The notes: generated by a model from the sequence alone, not told the origin. Shown: positions 19,694 through 31,106, numbered from the stretch's first letter. The stretch is 64,000 nucleotides of DNA from Paraglaciecola arctica (GCF_018861065.1 NZ_JAHKQO010000045.1:186001-250000); one strand, 5' to 3'. Made by a program: numbers and translations.

Positions 19694-20850
19694 AGTGGTT
19701 GCTCGATCAAGTGGGAGACCGCCATAGCAGATTGAACATCAGCATCTCTTTTTAATGATTGGTGTAAAGCTTCAAACTTTCCAATAAGTAGTTGTTGTGC
19801 TTCGGTATTTTTTTGGGTCAACATAGGCACCAACAACTGACTAATCGCCTGTGGTGTCACTTCATTTTGAAGCAACTCAGGTACAATTTTTTCTCCCGCC
19901 AATACATTGGGTAACGCAAAGTATTTGGCTTTGTATAACCATTTCATCATTTGATAAGTCAAACCACTAAGTTTATAGGCTGCGACCATATTTCTCTTAC
20001 ATAACATGGCTTCTAAGGTAGCCGTTCCTGAGGCGAGTAATACTGCATCAGAAGCTATCATTACCTCTCTAGCATGGCCTATCACCACCTGAATATCTAA
20101 ATTCGGTTTATGAGTTTGAATATATTCGTCGACCTGAGCTTTGCGATGACGATTAACCACTGGAATTAGTACTTTGAATTTTTTGACATCTGCCTTTAGA
20201 AGTAAACAGGATTGAATAAACACATCAAACAGTGATTCAACTTCACGTTTTCTGCTACCAGGCAGCATCGCTAGAACTACTTCATTCTCTTTAATTTTTA
20301 AAGCTTCTCGAGCTTTTTGTTGATCTGGTTTAATCGCAATATCGTCTGCCATGGTGTGACCAACAAATTCACAAGGTATTTGGTGTTTGTCGTAAACTTG
20401 TTTTTCAAAAGGGAAAATACTCAAAACCATATTTGTGGCTTTGGCAATCTTAAAAATTCGATTTTCACGCCATGCCCAAACGGTAGGGCTAACATATTGT
20501 ACGGTTTTAATTCCGTGTTTTTTGAGCTTAAGTTCTACGCCTAAGTTAAAATCAGGCGCATCAACCCCTATAAACACATCAGGTGGGTTAGCTAGAAAAT
20601 GGGTGACTAACGACTTGCGCACAAACATTAACCTTCTGATTCTAGACAATACTTCAACCAAGCCCATTACCGACAACTCTTCCATATCAAATAAAGTTTG
20701 ACAGCCTTGAGCCTGCATTTTAGGACCTGCTATGCCTTCAAAAATAGCATTGGGAAAACGTTTTTTGAGTTGTTTAATGAGACCGGCAGCAAGGATATCG
20801 CCAGACGCTTCTCCAGCCACAATACCAATCCTCAAAATTTTGTCGCTCAT
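19690..20850 (-). CDS. lpxB: Lipid-A-disaccharide synthase
   Basis: This 386-residue GT19 glycosyltransferase joins UDP-2,3-diacylglucosamine to lipid X to give the lipid A disaccharide at the inner membrane face. The family start [18 protein letters not shown] and the later GSRKREVE and [12 protein letters not shown] segments are clear. Length fits the family (E. coli 382). It sits 3 bp downstream of lpxA and overlaps rnhB by 4 nt. Confidence 0.97.
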   Translation of the reverse strand: MSDKILRIGIVAGEASGDILAAGLIKQLKKRFPNAIFEGIAGPKMQAQGCQTLFDMEELSVMGLVEVLSRIRRLMFVRKSLVTHFLANPPDVFIGVDAPDFNLGVELKLKKHGIKTVQYVSPTVWAWRENRIFKIAKATNMVLSIFPFEKQVYDKHQIPCEFVGHTMADDIAIKPDQQKAREALKIKENEVVLAMLPGSRKREVESLFDVFIQSCLLLKADVKKFKVLIPVVNRHRKAQVDEYIQTHKPNLDIQVVIGHAREVMIASDAVLLASGTATLEAMLCKRNMVAAYKLSGLTYQMMKWLYKAKYFALPNVLAGEKIVPELLQNEVTPQAISQLLVPMLTQKNTEAQQLLIGKFEALHQSLKRDADVQSAMAVSHLIEQPL

Positions 20851-20853
20851 GAG

Positions 20854-21621
20854 TTAGCGCGCAATACCGCGAGAAGAGTTAGCAACAAAATTGGCTAAAA
20901 GTTGCACTTCAGGAGTGTTACCAGGCATGGCTAGAAGCAATTTAACCGCTTCTTCAGCTCTATTTCCTTGGCGATACAATACTTTATAGGCTCGCTTGAT
21001 TTGTAATATGGTATCACTATCAAAACCACGGCGTTTTAATCCTTCTGCATTGATGCCACGAGGTGTACTGTCATTTCCTAACATCACAAAGGGTGGTACG
21101 TCAGCTAAAATTATCGCGCCCCCACCTACAAAACTATGATCACCAATTCGGCAAAACTGATGGGAGGCTGTAGCCCCACCCATGATCACCCAATCACCTA
21201 TATGTACATGCCCTGCGAGTATGGCACTAGTGGCCAAAATACTGTTATCACCAATGACACAATCATGGGCGACATGTACATAACACATCAGTAAGTTATT
21301 TGAGCCAATTTTAGTCACGCCTTGATCTTGGACTGTACCACGATGGATAGTCACCGACTCTCGGATCACATTGTTATCACCTATTATCAACTCAGTTGGC
21401 TCACCAGCATATTTTTTATCCTGACAATCTTCACCCACAGACGCAAACTGATAAATATGATTGCCTTTGCCTATTCTGGTTTTCCCTTTGACGACCACAT
21501 GAGATTCAAGCACGGTATTATCACCAATGCTGACATCAGCATCAATCAGGCAAAAGGCGCCAATAGAAACATTTTGACCTATTTTAGCGGAAGGGTGGAT
21601 AACGGCAGTAGAATGTATCAC
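20854..21621 (-). CDS. lpxA: UDP-N-acetylglucosamine acyltransferase
   Basis: This 255-residue cytoplasmic left-handed beta-helix enzyme performs the first step of lipid A synthesis, 3-O-acylation of UDP-GlcNAc. Hexapeptide repeats fill about residues 3-185. The HVAHD segment places the expected catalytic His at about 119. The C-terminal helical part (about 190-255) is typical. Only 3 bp separate it from fabZ upstream and lpxB downstream, so the three genes are almost surely one transcript. Confidence 0.97.
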   Translation of the reverse strand: MIHSTAVIHPSAKIGQNVSIGAFCLIDADVSIGDNTVLESHVVVKGKTRIGKGNHIYQFASVGEDCQDKKYAGEPTELIIGDNNVIRESVTIHRGTVQDQGVTKIGSNNLLMCYVHVAHDCVIGDNSILATSAILAGHVHIGDWVIMGGATASHQFCRIGDHSFVGGGAIILADVPPFVMLGNDSTPRGINAEGLKRRGFDSDTILQIKRAYKVLYRQGNRAEEAVKLLLAMPGNTPEVQLLANFVANSSRGIAR

Positions 21622-21624
21622 CAG

Positions 21625-22071
21625 TTACATTTTCCTCATAGCACACATAAACTCAGCTTCACACGCGGCTTTTCCGTCAACGCTGGCCACACCATGAAAC
21701 TTCCAAATTCCGCGGCGTTCTTTTATTAATTTGACTTCCATATCCATACGATCACCTGGTACTACGGGTAATTTAAAGCGCGCATTATCTACGCCAGCAT
21801 ATAGGTATAGGTCATCTGAATTACCCGCTGTTTTGAAGCCTAATACTCCTGCAACTTGGGCTAAGGCCTCTAATATCATGACACCTGGAAAAATGGGTTT
21901 ACCAGGGAAATGTCCGGTAAAACAAGGTTCATTAAACGTAATATTTTTATATGCGGATATAGACTCATTGATTGTGTAGTCTGTCACTCTATCTACTAAT
22001 AAGAAAGGATACCTATGGGGAAGTAACTCCATGATATCTTCTATTTCGAGAGTGTTAATTTTGTTAGCCAA
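21625..22071 (-). CDS. fabZ: 3-hydroxyacyl-ACP dehydratase FabZ
   Basis: This 148-residue hotdog-fold enzyme dehydrates 3-hydroxyacyl-ACP in fatty acid elongation. The catalytic pair is His54 (in [13 protein letters not shown]) and Glu68 (in MILEALAQ), the positions found in E. coli FabZ. It lies between lpxD and lpxA, where it competes with the lipid A pathway for the shared hydroxyacyl-ACP. Confidence 0.97.
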   Translation of the reverse strand: MANKINTLEIEDIMELLPHRYPFLLVDRVTDYTINESISAYKNITFNEPCFTGHFPGKPIFPGVMILEALAQVAGVLGFKTAGNSDDLYLYAGVDNARFKLPVVPGDRMDMEVKLIKERRGIWKFHGVASVDGKAACEAEFMCAMRKM

Positions 22072-22103
22072 AAGGTGTTCTCCTAAACAAACCAGTTAGT
22101 AGT

Positions 22104-23144
22104 CTATTCACTACTGCTGCTGGCTTTTTCCAATGATTTAACGCGCTGATTAAGGCTAGTAATATTTCGCAATGCTACCATATTTTTGCGCCATTCTCGG
22201 TTGGCTTCTGCCGGTATGCCTGACGAATACACGCCGGGTTCTGTAATATTTTTGGTGACCATGCTCATTCCGGTAAAAACTACGTTATCACAGACGCTAA
22301 TGTGCCCATTTATGCCCACTAGACCAGCAATGCTGCAATTCTTACCAATAACTGTGCTACCAGCAATGACAGAACATGCGGCCATTGCAGTGTTTTCACC
22401 GATCTCTACGTTGTGGGCAATTTGACACTGGTTATCAATGATTACGCCATCAGCCAAAATAGTATTGTCTAGCGCACCACGATCTATTGTAGTACTTGCG
22501 CCAATTTCTACTCGGTTGCCAATTACCACACTGCCAAGTTGCGGGATTTTAATCCACTGCCCATTTTCATTAGCGTATCCAAAGCCGTCACTGCCTATTA
22601 CAGAGTTAGCTTGGACCAAACAATCTGAGCCCATTATAACATCATGATAAATACTGACATTGGCCCATAATTTCGTATTTTCACCTAGCTGCGCACCTTT
22701 ACCTATAAAACATCCAGCACCAATTATAACATTGTCGCCGAGCATCGCGCCCGCTTCTATTACTGCATTGGCAGCTATTTTAACACCTTTACCCAACACA
22801 ACATTTTCACCAATAACGGCATGAGCAGATATGTTATGTGCTGGTTTCGGTGTTGTGTCGAGCAGTTGTGCGGCTTTAGCAAACCCCACATAAGGATTGT
22901 TCATAACAAACGCGGAGCGACTGCAATGGGGGAACTCGTCTGGATGCAGAATAACGGCCTGAGCATTGGTGCTTTGCAGTAGGCCACGATACTTTTTATT
23001 AGACAAAAATGAAACCTGGCCATCGCCAGCTTTGATTAAAGTAGATAAACCGGTAACGAGGGTATCTTGAGTATCGGTGCCTGCTAGGCGCAATTCTGCA
23101 CCGATGCTTTGTGCCAATTGAATAAGACTGATTGCGTGACTCAA
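22104..23144 (-). CDS. lpxD: UDP-3-O-(3-hydroxyacyl)glucosamine N-acyltransferase
   Basis: The product, about 347 residues, adds the second acyl chain to the lipid A precursor. An N-terminal uridine-binding domain (about 1-100) precedes hexapeptide repeats (about 105-315), and IAHNVEIG carries the expected catalytic His. An ATG exists four codons upstream (23156), but GGAGG lies just inside it, 4 nt before a TTG at 23144. Starting at that TTG aligns the protein with the E. coli N-terminus ([11 protein letters not shown]), so the TTG is preferred. Confidence 0.92.
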   Translation of the reverse strand: MSHAISLIQLAQSIGAELRLAGTDTQDTLVTGLSTLIKAGDGQVSFLSNKKYRGLLQSTNAQAVILHPDEFPHCSRSAFVMNNPYVGFAKAAQLLDTTPKPAHNISAHAVIGENVVLGKGVKIAANAVIEAGAMLGDNVIIGAGCFIGKGAQLGENTKLWANVSIYHDVIMGSDCLVQANSVIGSDGFGYANENGQWIKIPQLGSVVIGNRVEIGASTTIDRGALDNTILADGVIIDNQCQIAHNVEIGENTAMAACSVIAGSTVIGKNCSIAGLVGINGHISVCDNVVFTGMSMVTKNITEPGVYSSGIPAEANREWRKNMVALRNITSLNQRVKSLEKASSSSE

Positions 23145-23173
23145 AACACCTCCCATATTACAACTAAAGCGAC

Positions 23174-23689
23174 TTATTTGATTTTAGAAACTTGCTCAAG
23201 CACCATTTCAGACACGTCTAGATCAGGGTTTATAAAGGCCACAGAATTAGCGTTCAAAATCATGTCATATTTTTCTTTGGCTGCAACGGCATCAATCCCT
23301 TGCTTAATTAACCCTAATAACTTGTTTTGTTCTTCTTTTAAACGATTTTGAATTTCTTGCTGCAGAGGCTGAGCTTTTGAAGTGTATTCTTCACGTAATG
23401 CAATGATTTTACCTTCAAGTTCTGTTTTTTCTTTGGCGCTCATTGTGGCTGCATCACGTTGATTTTTTTCAAGGTAATATTTAATGTCTTTTTCTAAACG
23501 GCTCACTTCTTCAGTTTTATCTTTGAATTGTGCAGCAATGGCATCTTGAATGGACGCAGCTTGAGGCATTGATTGGAATATACCTTGCACATTCACAACA
23601 CCAATTTTCTGTTCAGCAAATACCGCAGAACTCGCCATAGCTGATGTTAACAATGCACCTGCAATTAAACTTTTAGTAAACTTTTTCAA
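23174..23689 (-). CDS. skp: Periplasmic chaperone Skp (OmpH)
   Basis: This 171-residue protein carries a signal peptide (about 1-25, cleavage after VFA). The mature part is rich in charged residues and predicted to form the long coiled-coil arms of the trimeric Skp 'jellyfish' (about 60-130). Skp holds unfolded outer-membrane proteins on their way to BamA, whose gene lies directly upstream. AAGGAG before the ATG is a strong ribosome site. Confidence 0.94.
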   Translation of the reverse strand: MKKFTKSLIAGALLTSAMASSAVFAEQKIGVVNVQGIFQSMPQAASIQDAIAAQFKDKTEEVSRLEKDIKYYLEKNQRDAATMSAKEKTELEGKIIALREEYTSKAQPLQQEIQNRLKEEQNKLLGLIKQGIDAVAAKEKYDMILNANSVAFINPDLDVSEMVLEQVSKIK

Positions 23690-23740
23690 AAGGAACTCCT
23701 ACTTCTTATTGTTCTAAAGCTGGGTCATACCAGCCATATA

Positions 23741-26218
23741 TTAAAATGTTTGACCAATGTTAAAAGTGAAGAATTTAGAATCATCACCTTCTCTTTCTTG
23801 TATTACTTTCGAGAAACTAAACACCATTGGCCCCATAGGTGATAGCCATTGTACAGAAACTCCGCCCGATGCTCTATAGAGTGTTGGATCACTATAATCA
23901 ATTAATTCATCATTACTGAGTGAAAAGTTGTTATTCAATAGTTTATAACGATCATAATCAAACTCGGTATCCCACACATTACCCACATCAACAAATAGAC
24001 TGGTACGTACTGAGTTATCAAAATCGACTTCTACGAAAGGTGTTGGCACTATCAATTCTACACCACCAAGCACCATAGCATTACCACCAAGTGAACGACT
24101 AGAAACAGAGAATGTATTGTTGGACTCATCACCTAAAATGACTTGACCGTTAGGATCTGTCACTATTTGTGACGGTGACACGCGCAAACCGCGAGGTCCC
24201 ACTGTATTGTTTTCAAAACCTCTTAAAGAATCAGATCCACCCGCCGTAAAATGTTGAGTAAAAGGTAAGATTTGATCGATACCTCCCACATCTCCATAGC
24301 CGTTACCGTATCCCATTTTTAATCTTGCTAAAAATGACCAGCGTTGGTTACGAGAAAGTGGGAAGTACCATTTGCCATCAATTTCAGTTTTGAAATAGTT
24401 TACATCTGAGTTTGGCGTAGTGATGCCAAATGAGGCTCGTTGTGACGAACCTGCGGTTGGGAATACGCCTCGGTTAAGTGTAGTTCTTGACCAAGCTATT
24501 GAAGCTAAGAAACTATCGTATTTAATCGCTGCATCTGGATTACTTTCATCAACAAATTGATTATTGAAACGAGTAGTTTGCACATAGGGCTGATTTTGGA
24601 ACAGCTCAACTACGCTATAAGTTAATCCAAAATTAATTCGATTGAATTGGTCAATAGGGTACCCAACGTTACTACCTACTGAAAACTGCTTACTGTTGTA
24701 TTGAATCAAGTTAGCAGAGCTTCCGTCAAATTCACTGTAAGACACTGAACCACCTAAACTTATGCCATCAATAGTAAAATAAGGGTCGGTGTAAGAAAGC
24801 TGTACGCTTTTCTGATAAGACACTGTACTCACATTAAATGCAATACGTTTACCGGTACCTAAGAAGTTATCTTGCTGAATACCGGCTTGCAGACTTAGTT
24901 TAGTGCGATCGCCGTAACCAATACCTGCATTGAACGCACCTGATGGTTGTTCTTTTACCGTAAAGTTTACATCTACTTTGTCTTCTTCGCCGGGAAGTCG
25001 AACCGTTTCAAAGTCTACGTTTTCCATATAGGTTAAACGCGAAAGACTATTTTTCGAAGACTCTAAAGTAGCGTTAGATAACCAAGAACCTTCCATTTGA
25101 GACACAGATTGTCGCAACACCTCATCGGCAGTACTTACGTTTCCGGAAAAGTTAATTCTACGAACATAAATACGTTTACCTGGGTCTACGGATAATACTA
25201 ACTTTACGGTTTTGTCTTCTTCATTAATATCAGGAATAGTAGTAACTGTAGGATATGCATAGCCATATCGGCCTAAGTACTTACTGATAAACTCTTCTGT
25301 GTAAGTTACTTCTGCTTGGTTATACAACTCGCCTTTGGTTAGCGGAAGTACTAATTTGATGTAGTCTTCGTACCCCAATAAGTCGCCAATTAACTCAACT
25401 TCAGAGATAGTATATTGCTCGCCTTCAGCAACGTTTAGGGTGACATATATGCCAGTTTTATCAGGTGTCATTGATACTTGAGTTGAATCAATGTTAAAAC
25501 GCAAGTAGCCGCGGTCTTTGTAGTAACTGGTGATGGTTTCCATATCCCCTGTCAGAGTCTGTTTCTGATAGCGAGTTTCTGATAAAAAGTCCCACCAAGG
25601 AGTATCAAATTGTAATTCTACTTGATCTAATAACTCGAAATCGCTGAAGGTTTCATTACCTACTATGTTGATCTGTTGGATTTTTGCAGAGTCACCTTCT
25701 TCAAATAGCAATTTAAGGTCGACTCGATTTCTAGGTAGAGGGGTAATAATTGCCGTAACATCAGCGTTGTATTTACCTATGCTATAAAAGAAATCTTTCA
25801 GGCCATTTTCAATTGAGGTCAACACTGTTTTATCGAGTGGTTCACCTACTACAATATTGGCGTCATTGAGGCTTTCTTGTAATTGTTCGTCTTTAATATC
25901 GTCGTTATCTTCAAATACGATATTACTGATAGTGGGCCTCTCAGTGACTCGTACCAATAATGTATTACCATCGCGATAGATTTTAATGTTTTCAAAATGA
26001 GTAGAGGAATACATCGACCGAATAAGTTGCGAAATCCGAAAACTATTCATCTCATCGCCAACTGTTACTGGCAAATAGGTTAAAGCTGCACCTAAGGCAA
26101 CACGCTGCAAACCTTCAACTTTAATATCTTGAACGATAAAATCACTACTTGGGGCTGCTTTTGCTAAGCTAGCAATGGATAACATTAATCCGGCAACAAC
26201 TAACTGTTTAAACTTCAT
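23741..26218 (-). CDS. bamA: Outer membrane protein assembly factor BamA
   Basis: This 825-residue central component of the BAM complex inserts beta-barrel proteins into the outer membrane. A signal peptide (about 1-21, ending AKA) is followed by five POTRA domains (about 25-425) and the 16-strand barrel. The lid motif [18 protein letters not shown] (about 640-660) and the C-terminal Phe are typical. Length is close to E. coli BamA (810). It sits between rseP and skp, the usual order. Confidence 0.97.
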   Translation of the reverse strand: MKFKQLVVAGLMLSIASLAKAAPSSDFIVQDIKVEGLQRVALGAALTYLPVTVGDEMNSFRISQLIRSMYSSTHFENIKIYRDGNTLLVRVTERPTISNIVFEDNDDIKDEQLQESLNDANIVVGEPLDKTVLTSIENGLKDFFYSIGKYNADVTAIITPLPRNRVDLKLLFEEGDSAKIQQINIVGNETFSDFELLDQVELQFDTPWWDFLSETRYQKQTLTGDMETITSYYKDRGYLRFNIDSTQVSMTPDKTGIYVTLNVAEGEQYTISEVELIGDLLGYEDYIKLVLPLTKGELYNQAEVTYTEEFISKYLGRYGYAYPTVTTIPDINEEDKTVKLVLSVDPGKRIYVRRINFSGNVSTADEVLRQSVSQMEGSWLSNATLESSKNSLSRLTYMENVDFETVRLPGEEDKVDVNFTVKEQPSGAFNAGIGYGDRTKLSLQAGIQQDNFLGTGKRIAFNVSTVSYQKSVQLSYTDPYFTIDGISLGGSVSYSEFDGSSANLIQYNSKQFSVGSNVGYPIDQFNRINFGLTYSVVELFQNQPYVQTTRFNNQFVDESNPDAAIKYDSFLASIAWSRTTLNRGVFPTAGSSQRASFGITTPNSDVNYFKTEIDGKWYFPLSRNQRWSFLARLKMGYGNGYGDVGGIDQILPFTQHFTAGGSDSLRGFENNTVGPRGLRVSPSQIVTDPNGQVILGDESNNTFSVSSRSLGGNAMVLGGVELIVPTPFVEVDFDNSVRTSLFVDVGNVWDTEFDYDRYKLLNNNFSLSNDELIDYSDPTLYRASGGVSVQWLSPMGPMVFSFSKVIQEREGDDSKFFTFNIGQTF

Positions 26219-26282
26219 TTATTAATATTCTTCCTAAACGCACAAACAATGTGGTGTGCATAGTCACATCGACTGATAAAAA

Positions 26283-27632
26283 TTATAAACGCGCAATATC
26301 ATTTACTATCGCGATGCTCATTAATAGCAGCAGCAAAACGCCACCAATTTTAAACCCTACTTCTTGGACTGATTCTGGCACAGGCCGTCCACTTAAAAGC
26401 TCTATAAAATAATAGAGTAAGTGCCCACCATCAAGTACTGGCAGAGGTAAAAGGTTAATTATGCCTAAATTAACGCTAATTAACGCTAAAAAGCCTAAAA
26501 AATACACTAAACCTAAACTTGCGCTAGACCCTGCTCCTTGAGCAATGGCAATTGGACCACTCAAGTTTTTAACTGATACATCTCCAGTAATCAGCTTCCC
26601 AAGCATCTCGATACTCAGTGTCATCAAACGCCACGTTTTGTCCATCGCTTTGGATAAGGCTTTGCCTAAACCATATTGATGCACAAACACCACTCCTTCT
26701 GGCCAAGGTTCTAAAGTCGGAGTAAATCCCATATACCCTTTAGTATTTTGAGCTTCAGTTTTACTACCAATGGTCCCCTTTAAACTGACAACTTGTCCAT
26801 TTCTAAGCACCTCAACTTCAACAAGTTGATTTGGTCTAGAAGAAACATGACCCACTATTTGTTCCCAATTTTGCATACTAGTTCCATCTAGACTGACAAT
26901 TTTGTCATTTGGCTGTAATCCAATTTGTTGTGCAGCAGAGTCATTTTCTACGCTTCCCAAGACTGTCAGTACCTTAGGGCGGTAAGGTGTGAGTCCCAAG
27001 CTCTCAAAAACAGAAGTTTTATCTGGGTCAAATTGCCATTGACTGATATTGATTGTGGCACTTTTTTCATAGCTACTTTTGTCGTCGGTCCACTTAATTG
27101 ACATTTCATCATGTCCAATAAACGACATAAACTCATAAGCGACATCTTCCCAATCAACGACTTTTCTTTCCCCAATCTGGGTCAACGTTGCATTTTTTTG
27201 AATATGACTTTGGCTTAAAATGCTTTCAGGTTCGATATTGCCAACTATAGGTTTAATAGTCTGCAATCCAATTAAATACATGACAAACAGCGCAAAAATA
27301 GCGAACAGAAAATTCACACCTGGACCCGCTGCAATAATTGCAATACGTTTTAATACGTGTTGGCGATTAAAGGCATAAGGTAAATCTTGTTCTGAAACTT
27401 CATCGACCCTTTCATCAAGCATTTTAACATAGCCACCTAGAGGAATAGCGGCTATGACATATTCGGTACCTAACTTATCAGTCCTGCGCCATAATGCTTT
27501 ACCGAAGCCAATAGAAAAACGTTCAACCTTGACACCACATCTACGAGCAACCCAAAAATGCCCCCATTCGTGCACTGCAACTAAAATACCTAAGGCTACA
27601 ATAAAAGAAACTGCACTAATCAAAAAACTCAC
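26283..27632 (-). CDS. rseP: Site-2 intramembrane metalloprotease RseP
   Basis: This 449-residue inner-membrane protease cuts the anti-sigma factor RseA after DegS, releasing sigma-E, and also clears signal peptides. The zinc motif HEWGH is at residues 21-25 in the first membrane helix, and the third ligand lies in LPLPVLDGGH (about 393-402). Two periplasmic PDZ domains lie between them (about 115-310). The start is a GTG whose GTGA overlaps the dxr stop by 4 nt, so translation is probably coupled. Confidence 0.97.
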   Translation of the reverse strand: MSFLISAVSFIVALGILVAVHEWGHFWVARRCGVKVERFSIGFGKALWRRTDKLGTEYVIAAIPLGGYVKMLDERVDEVSEQDLPYAFNRQHVLKRIAIIAAGPGVNFLFAIFALFVMYLIGLQTIKPIVGNIEPESILSQSHIQKNATLTQIGERKVVDWEDVAYEFMSFIGHDEMSIKWTDDKSSYEKSATINISQWQFDPDKTSVFESLGLTPYRPKVLTVLGSVENDSAAQQIGLQPNDKIVSLDGTSMQNWEQIVGHVSSRPNQLVEVEVLRNGQVVSLKGTIGSKTEAQNTKGYMGFTPTLEPWPEGVVFVHQYGLGKALSKAMDKTWRLMTLSIEMLGKLITGDVSVKNLSGPIAIAQGAGSSASLGLVYFLGFLALISVNLGIINLLPLPVLDGGHLLYYFIELLSGRPVPESVQEVGFKIGGVLLLLLMSIAIVNDIARL

Positions 27633-28873
27633 GAGCCAACCTTCCGATTATTACTTCGACACAGACTATCAATAATGTTTGCAGACAAACTACGGGCTCG
27701 ACGATCACATTCAAGCACTGCTTCAATATTGCCTAAGTTGTGATTTAATGTTCGTTGTAAACATTCCTCATTCACCTGCGCTATTTGCATAAACCCAAGT
27801 TGTCCACTTAAAAACGCGTCCACTGCCACTTCATTTGCAGCATTGAGGGTTGTTGTTGCATATTGGCCAGCGTTACTCGCTTGCATCGCTAAATCTAAAT
27901 TGGGGTACCGCGCGGATTCTGGCTCAGTAAAACTAAAGTCTGCCAATTGCTTAAAATCTAATGGGGCAACGCCAGATTCGATTCTTTGTGGATAGGCTAA
28001 AGCATGAGCAATGGGAGTGCGCATATCGGGGTTACCCATTTGTGCTAATACGGAACCATCGAGATATTGCACCATAGAATGGATGATACTTTGGGGGTGC
28101 AATACAACTTCAATGTCACAAGCCTTGAGTCCAAATAGCCACCTGGCTTCGATAAACTCTAAACCTTTGTTCATCATAGTTGCCGAATCGACCGATATCT
28201 TTCGTCCCATATCCCAATTAGGGTGAGCACATGCTTGATCTGGCGTGACTTGATGCAGTTCACTTAATGGTTTATTTAAAAACGGCCCGCCCGAACCAGT
28301 CAGAAGAATCTTACTGATACCTGAAGAACATAACTCCCCATATTTAAAATCCTTAGGAAGACATTGAAAAATAGCGTTGTGCTCACTGTCTATTGGCAAT
28401 AATTGAGCATGATGTTGATTGGCGGCTTGAATAAAGAGTTCACCAGACATCACTAAAGATTCTTTATTAGCTAATAATACTTTTTTACCCGCGTTTACAG
28501 CGGCCAATGTGGGTAATAAACCTGCGCCCCCCACTATGGCAGCCATCACAATGTCAACGTCTTCAGCACTAGCGACTTGGAGCAAAGCCTCGTGGCCCGC
28601 TAACACCTCACAGCTAAGCTTTTGCTCAGCGAATAATTTCTTGGCATGTTGAAAGAGTTGCGGATCGGCTATGACCACATATTCTGGGGAACAGATTAAG
28701 GATTGTTGCAGCAATAATTCAATATTGGTGTTAGCAGTTAGTGCAAACACACTGAAACGCTCGGGGTGTCGAGTGATTACATCTATTGTGCTTTTTCCAA
28801 TAGAGCCAGTAGCGCCTAGAATGCTAATTTTTTGTACTTTTTGTTGCGTCTCTTGTTGCGTTTCTTGTTGCAT
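27629..28873 (-). CDS. dxr: 1-deoxy-D-xylulose 5-phosphate reductoisomerase
   Basis: This 414-residue enzyme makes 2-C-methylerythritol 4-phosphate, the committed step of the MEP isoprenoid pathway. It carries the NADPH-binding motif GATGSIGKS (about residues 19-27), SESVMSGEL-like ANKESLVMSGE and metal-site region PIDSEHNAIFQ. The ATG at 28873 overlaps the cdsA TAA stop as TAATG. An upstream in-frame start at 28897 lies inside cdsA and is less likely. A repeated QQET element extends the N-terminus compared with E. coli Dxr (398). Confidence 0.95.
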   Translation of the reverse strand: MQQETQQETQQKVQKISILGATGSIGKSTIDVITRHPERFSVFALTANTNIELLLQQSLICSPEYVVIADPQLFQHAKKLFAEQKLSCEVLAGHEALLQVASAEDVDIVMAAIVGGAGLLPTLAAVNAGKKVLLANKESLVMSGELFIQAANQHHAQLLPIDSEHNAIFQCLPKDFKYGELCSSGISKILLTGSGGPFLNKPLSELHQVTPDQACAHPNWDMGRKISVDSATMMNKGLEFIEARWLFGLKACDIEVVLHPQSIIHSMVQYLDGSVLAQMGNPDMRTPIAHALAYPQRIESGVAPLDFKQLADFSFTEPESARYPNLDLAMQASNAGQYATTTLNAANEVAVDAFLSGQLGFMQIAQVNEECLQRTLNHNLGNIEAVLECDRRARSLSANIIDSLCRSNNRKVGS

Positions 28874-29736
28874 TAGGCCATCCACATGACGTAACAAAAT
28901 GCAAAAACGGGGAAAGCCGCTGTTAGGCTATCTATTCTATCCATAATACCGCCATGGCCTGGTAGCAAGGTTCCGCTATCTTTTATACCCGCACAGCGTT
29001 TAAACATACTTTCGTTCAAATCACCTAAAGCGGATACGCCTACGGTTAAAGCCCCAACTAGTACATGCAACCAAATGCGCGATGGATCGACTTGATAATG
29101 TAAGGCTGCAAAAGCAATAATAGCCGAAGAGGCAAAAACCCCTCCCATCAGTCCTTCAAGAGTTTTACCCGGCGAAACTTCTGGACGTAATTTGTGTTTT
29201 CCAAACTTAACCCCGACAAAAAATGCCCCGATATCGGCGGCCCAGACAATACCCAAAACATAAAAAATTAGGGATGCACCGTAATAAGGGTCTACGTCGT
29301 ATAAACTTGTTCGAAGCGACACTACTGCCACCCAAGTAGGAATTAGGGTTAAAAAACCGAATATACCGCGAAGTATTTTACTGGTGTACCAAACAGAAGT
29401 GTAACTTGGGTAGGCAATAATCATTGCCAGTGATACAACCCACCAAATGGCTGCTACCGAGAGAATATAGGTGTATAGACTATTCAATTGTCCTTGGTAC
29501 CAAATCAAATCCGTTGGTAACAAAAAAGACAAGATCATACATATGACGACTACTAGAGCAGCATATGCACTCTTGGTAAAGGTGCGTGTCATTCCAGACA
29601 TGCTTGACCATTCCCAAGCACCTAGCCCCATGACTAGCGCAATCATGATTTCAAAACTAAATAGTGGTAAATATAAAATGGCAAATAATGCTAGAGGAGC
29701 AAGAATAAGCGCCGTAATAATTCGCTGTTTTAACAC
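28873..29736 (-). CDS. cdsA: Phosphatidate cytidylyltransferase
   Basis: This 287-residue polytopic inner-membrane enzyme converts phosphatidic acid and CTP to CDP-diacylglycerol, the branch point of phospholipid synthesis. About eight hydrophobic segments are visible. The C-terminal family signature is intact: MFKRCAGIKDSGTLLPGHGG then DRIDS (about 238-268). It lies between uppS and dxr and its stop codon overlaps the dxr start. Confidence 0.96.
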   Translation of the reverse strand: MLKQRIITALILAPLALFAILYLPLFSFEIMIALVMGLGAWEWSSMSGMTRTFTKSAYAALVVVICMILSFLLPTDLIWYQGQLNSLYTYILSVAAIWWVVSLAMIIAYPSYTSVWYTSKILRGIFGFLTLIPTWVAVVSLRTSLYDVDPYYGASLIFYVLGIVWAADIGAFFVGVKFGKHKLRPEVSPGKTLEGLMGGVFASSAIIAFAALHYQVDPSRIWLHVLVGALTVGVSALGDLNESMFKRCAGIKDSGTLLPGHGGIMDRIDSLTAAFPVFAFCYVMWMA

Positions 29737-29776
29737 ACTAGCCCCTTATATTTGTTATTGTTGACTAGGTATATCA

Positions 29777-30517
29777 TTAAGTTACCTGCTCGGAAGTTTT
29801 TCCGAAACGTCTTTGCCTATCAGCAAAGGCGTCCACTGCGGTTTGGAAACAATCTTCGTTAAAATCGGGCCAAAAAGTGTCAGAAAAAAACAATTCTGCA
29901 TAGGCAGTTTGCCACAACAAAAAGTTACTAATTCTTTGCTCCCCGCCGGTGCGGATCATTAAATCCACTGCGGGTAAGCCTGCGGTACTAGTTTCGCTAG
30001 TAAATGACTCTTCGTTTATATCTGCTATTGCCAGTTCCCCAGCTTGCACTTTCACTAAGAGCGCTTTAGTTGCGTTAACTATATCCCAACGGCCACCATA
30101 GTTAGCGGCGATGTTCAAAACCAAACTGTCGTTTTTTTCAGTCAAAACTTCTGCTTGGTGTATCTTATCCGCTAATTTACTGTCAAATCGACTGGTATCG
30201 CCTATGATTTTCAGCCTGACCTTGTTTTTATGCAGCTTTTTAACTTCACTGCCAAGTACCATGTTAAATAGACTCATTAACACCCCCACTTCTTCAGCTG
30301 GTCGGTTCCAGTTTTCGCTACTAAAAGCAAAAAGTGTTAGGACTTGCACCCCGTTTTTTAATGCATAGGATACCGAGGCTCTTACAGCTTTGACTGCGGA
30401 TTGATGTCCAAAAGTACGAATTTTGCCTTTTTTCTTAGCCCAGCGCCCGTTGCCATCCATAATGATAGCCACATGTTGTGGGATGGTTTTTTCGACTAAT
30501 TGTTCAGAAGCATTCAT
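29777..30517 (-). CDS. uppS: Undecaprenyl diphosphate synthase (cis-prenyltransferase)
   Basis: This 246-residue soluble enzyme extends farnesyl diphosphate with isopentenyl units to the C55 carrier needed for peptidoglycan and O-antigen. The substrate motif IIMDGNGRWA places the essential Asp at residue 21. RTGGEQRISNFLLWQ and the late FWPDF segment are typical. It lies 18 bp after frr and 40 bp before cdsA. Confidence 0.97.
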   Translation of the reverse strand: MNASEQLVEKTIPQHVAIIMDGNGRWAKKKGKIRTFGHQSAVKAVRASVSYALKNGVQVLTLFAFSSENWNRPAEEVGVLMSLFNMVLGSEVKKLHKNKVRLKIIGDTSRFDSKLADKIHQAEVLTEKNDSLVLNIAANYGGRWDIVNATKALLVKVQAGELAIADINEESFTSETSTAGLPAVDLMIRTGGEQRISNFLLWQTAYAELFFSDTFWPDFNEDCFQTAVDAFADRQRRFGKTSEQVT

Positions 30518-30535
30518 TTATCAGATATAACTCAA

Positions 30536-31093
30536 TCACACTTCCATTAAGTCTTTTTCTTTCGCCACCAAAATTTCGTCTACTTCTTTAACAAAAGCAT
30601 CGGTTAACTTCTGTACGTCGTCTTCACCACGACGGCTATCGTCTTCACTGATTTCTTTTTCTTTCAGTAACTCTTTAATATCGCTATTCGCATCTCTACG
30701 AATATTACGAATCGCCACTTTGCCTTGCTCGGCTTCAGCACGAACCACTCGAATCAGATCTTTACGGCGATCTTCAGTCAAGGCTGGCATAGGAATTCGC
30801 ATAACGTTACCGGCACTCATAGGGTTAAGCCCCAAATCCGACTGCATTATGGCTTTTTCAACTGCTTTAGCAGAACTTTTATCAAATACAGTTAATGCTA
30901 AAGTTCGAGAATCTTCTGCAATAATATTAGCTAGCTGTTTAAGTGGAGTATCAGTTCCATAGTAGGGCACTACTATGCTATCTAGTAAACTAGGATGTGC
31001 TCGACCAGTGCGAATTTTTGAAAGCTGGCCCTTTAATACACTGATACTTTTTTCCATACGCTGACGCGCGTCATCATTAATTTCGTCAATCAC
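30536..31093 (-). CDS. frr: Ribosome recycling factor
   Basis: This 185-residue protein splits post-termination ribosomes together with EF-G. Length equals that of E. coli RRF (185). The signature segments are [13 protein letters not shown] (about 27-39), [24 protein letters not shown] (about 92-115, quoted in part from the hinge region) and the C-terminal helices. It lies 13 bp after pyrH, matching the usual pyrH-frr order. Confidence 0.97.
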   Translation of the reverse strand: MIDEINDDARQRMEKSISVLKGQLSKIRTGRAHPSLLDSIVVPYYGTDTPLKQLANIIAEDSRTLALTVFDKSSAKAVEKAIMQSDLGLNPMSAGNVMRIPMPALTEDRRKDLIRVVRAEAEQGKVAIRNIRRDANSDIKELLKEKEISEDDSRRGEDDVQKLTDAFVKEVDEILVAKEKDLMEV

Positions 31094-31106
31094 AGTAGTT
31101 TTCCTA

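Noticed and set aside
21322-21729. Open frame of 135 codons on the plus strand opposite lpxA and fabZ
   Set aside because: It spans the junction of two well-supported genes on the other strand and shows no domain, so it is a shadow frame.
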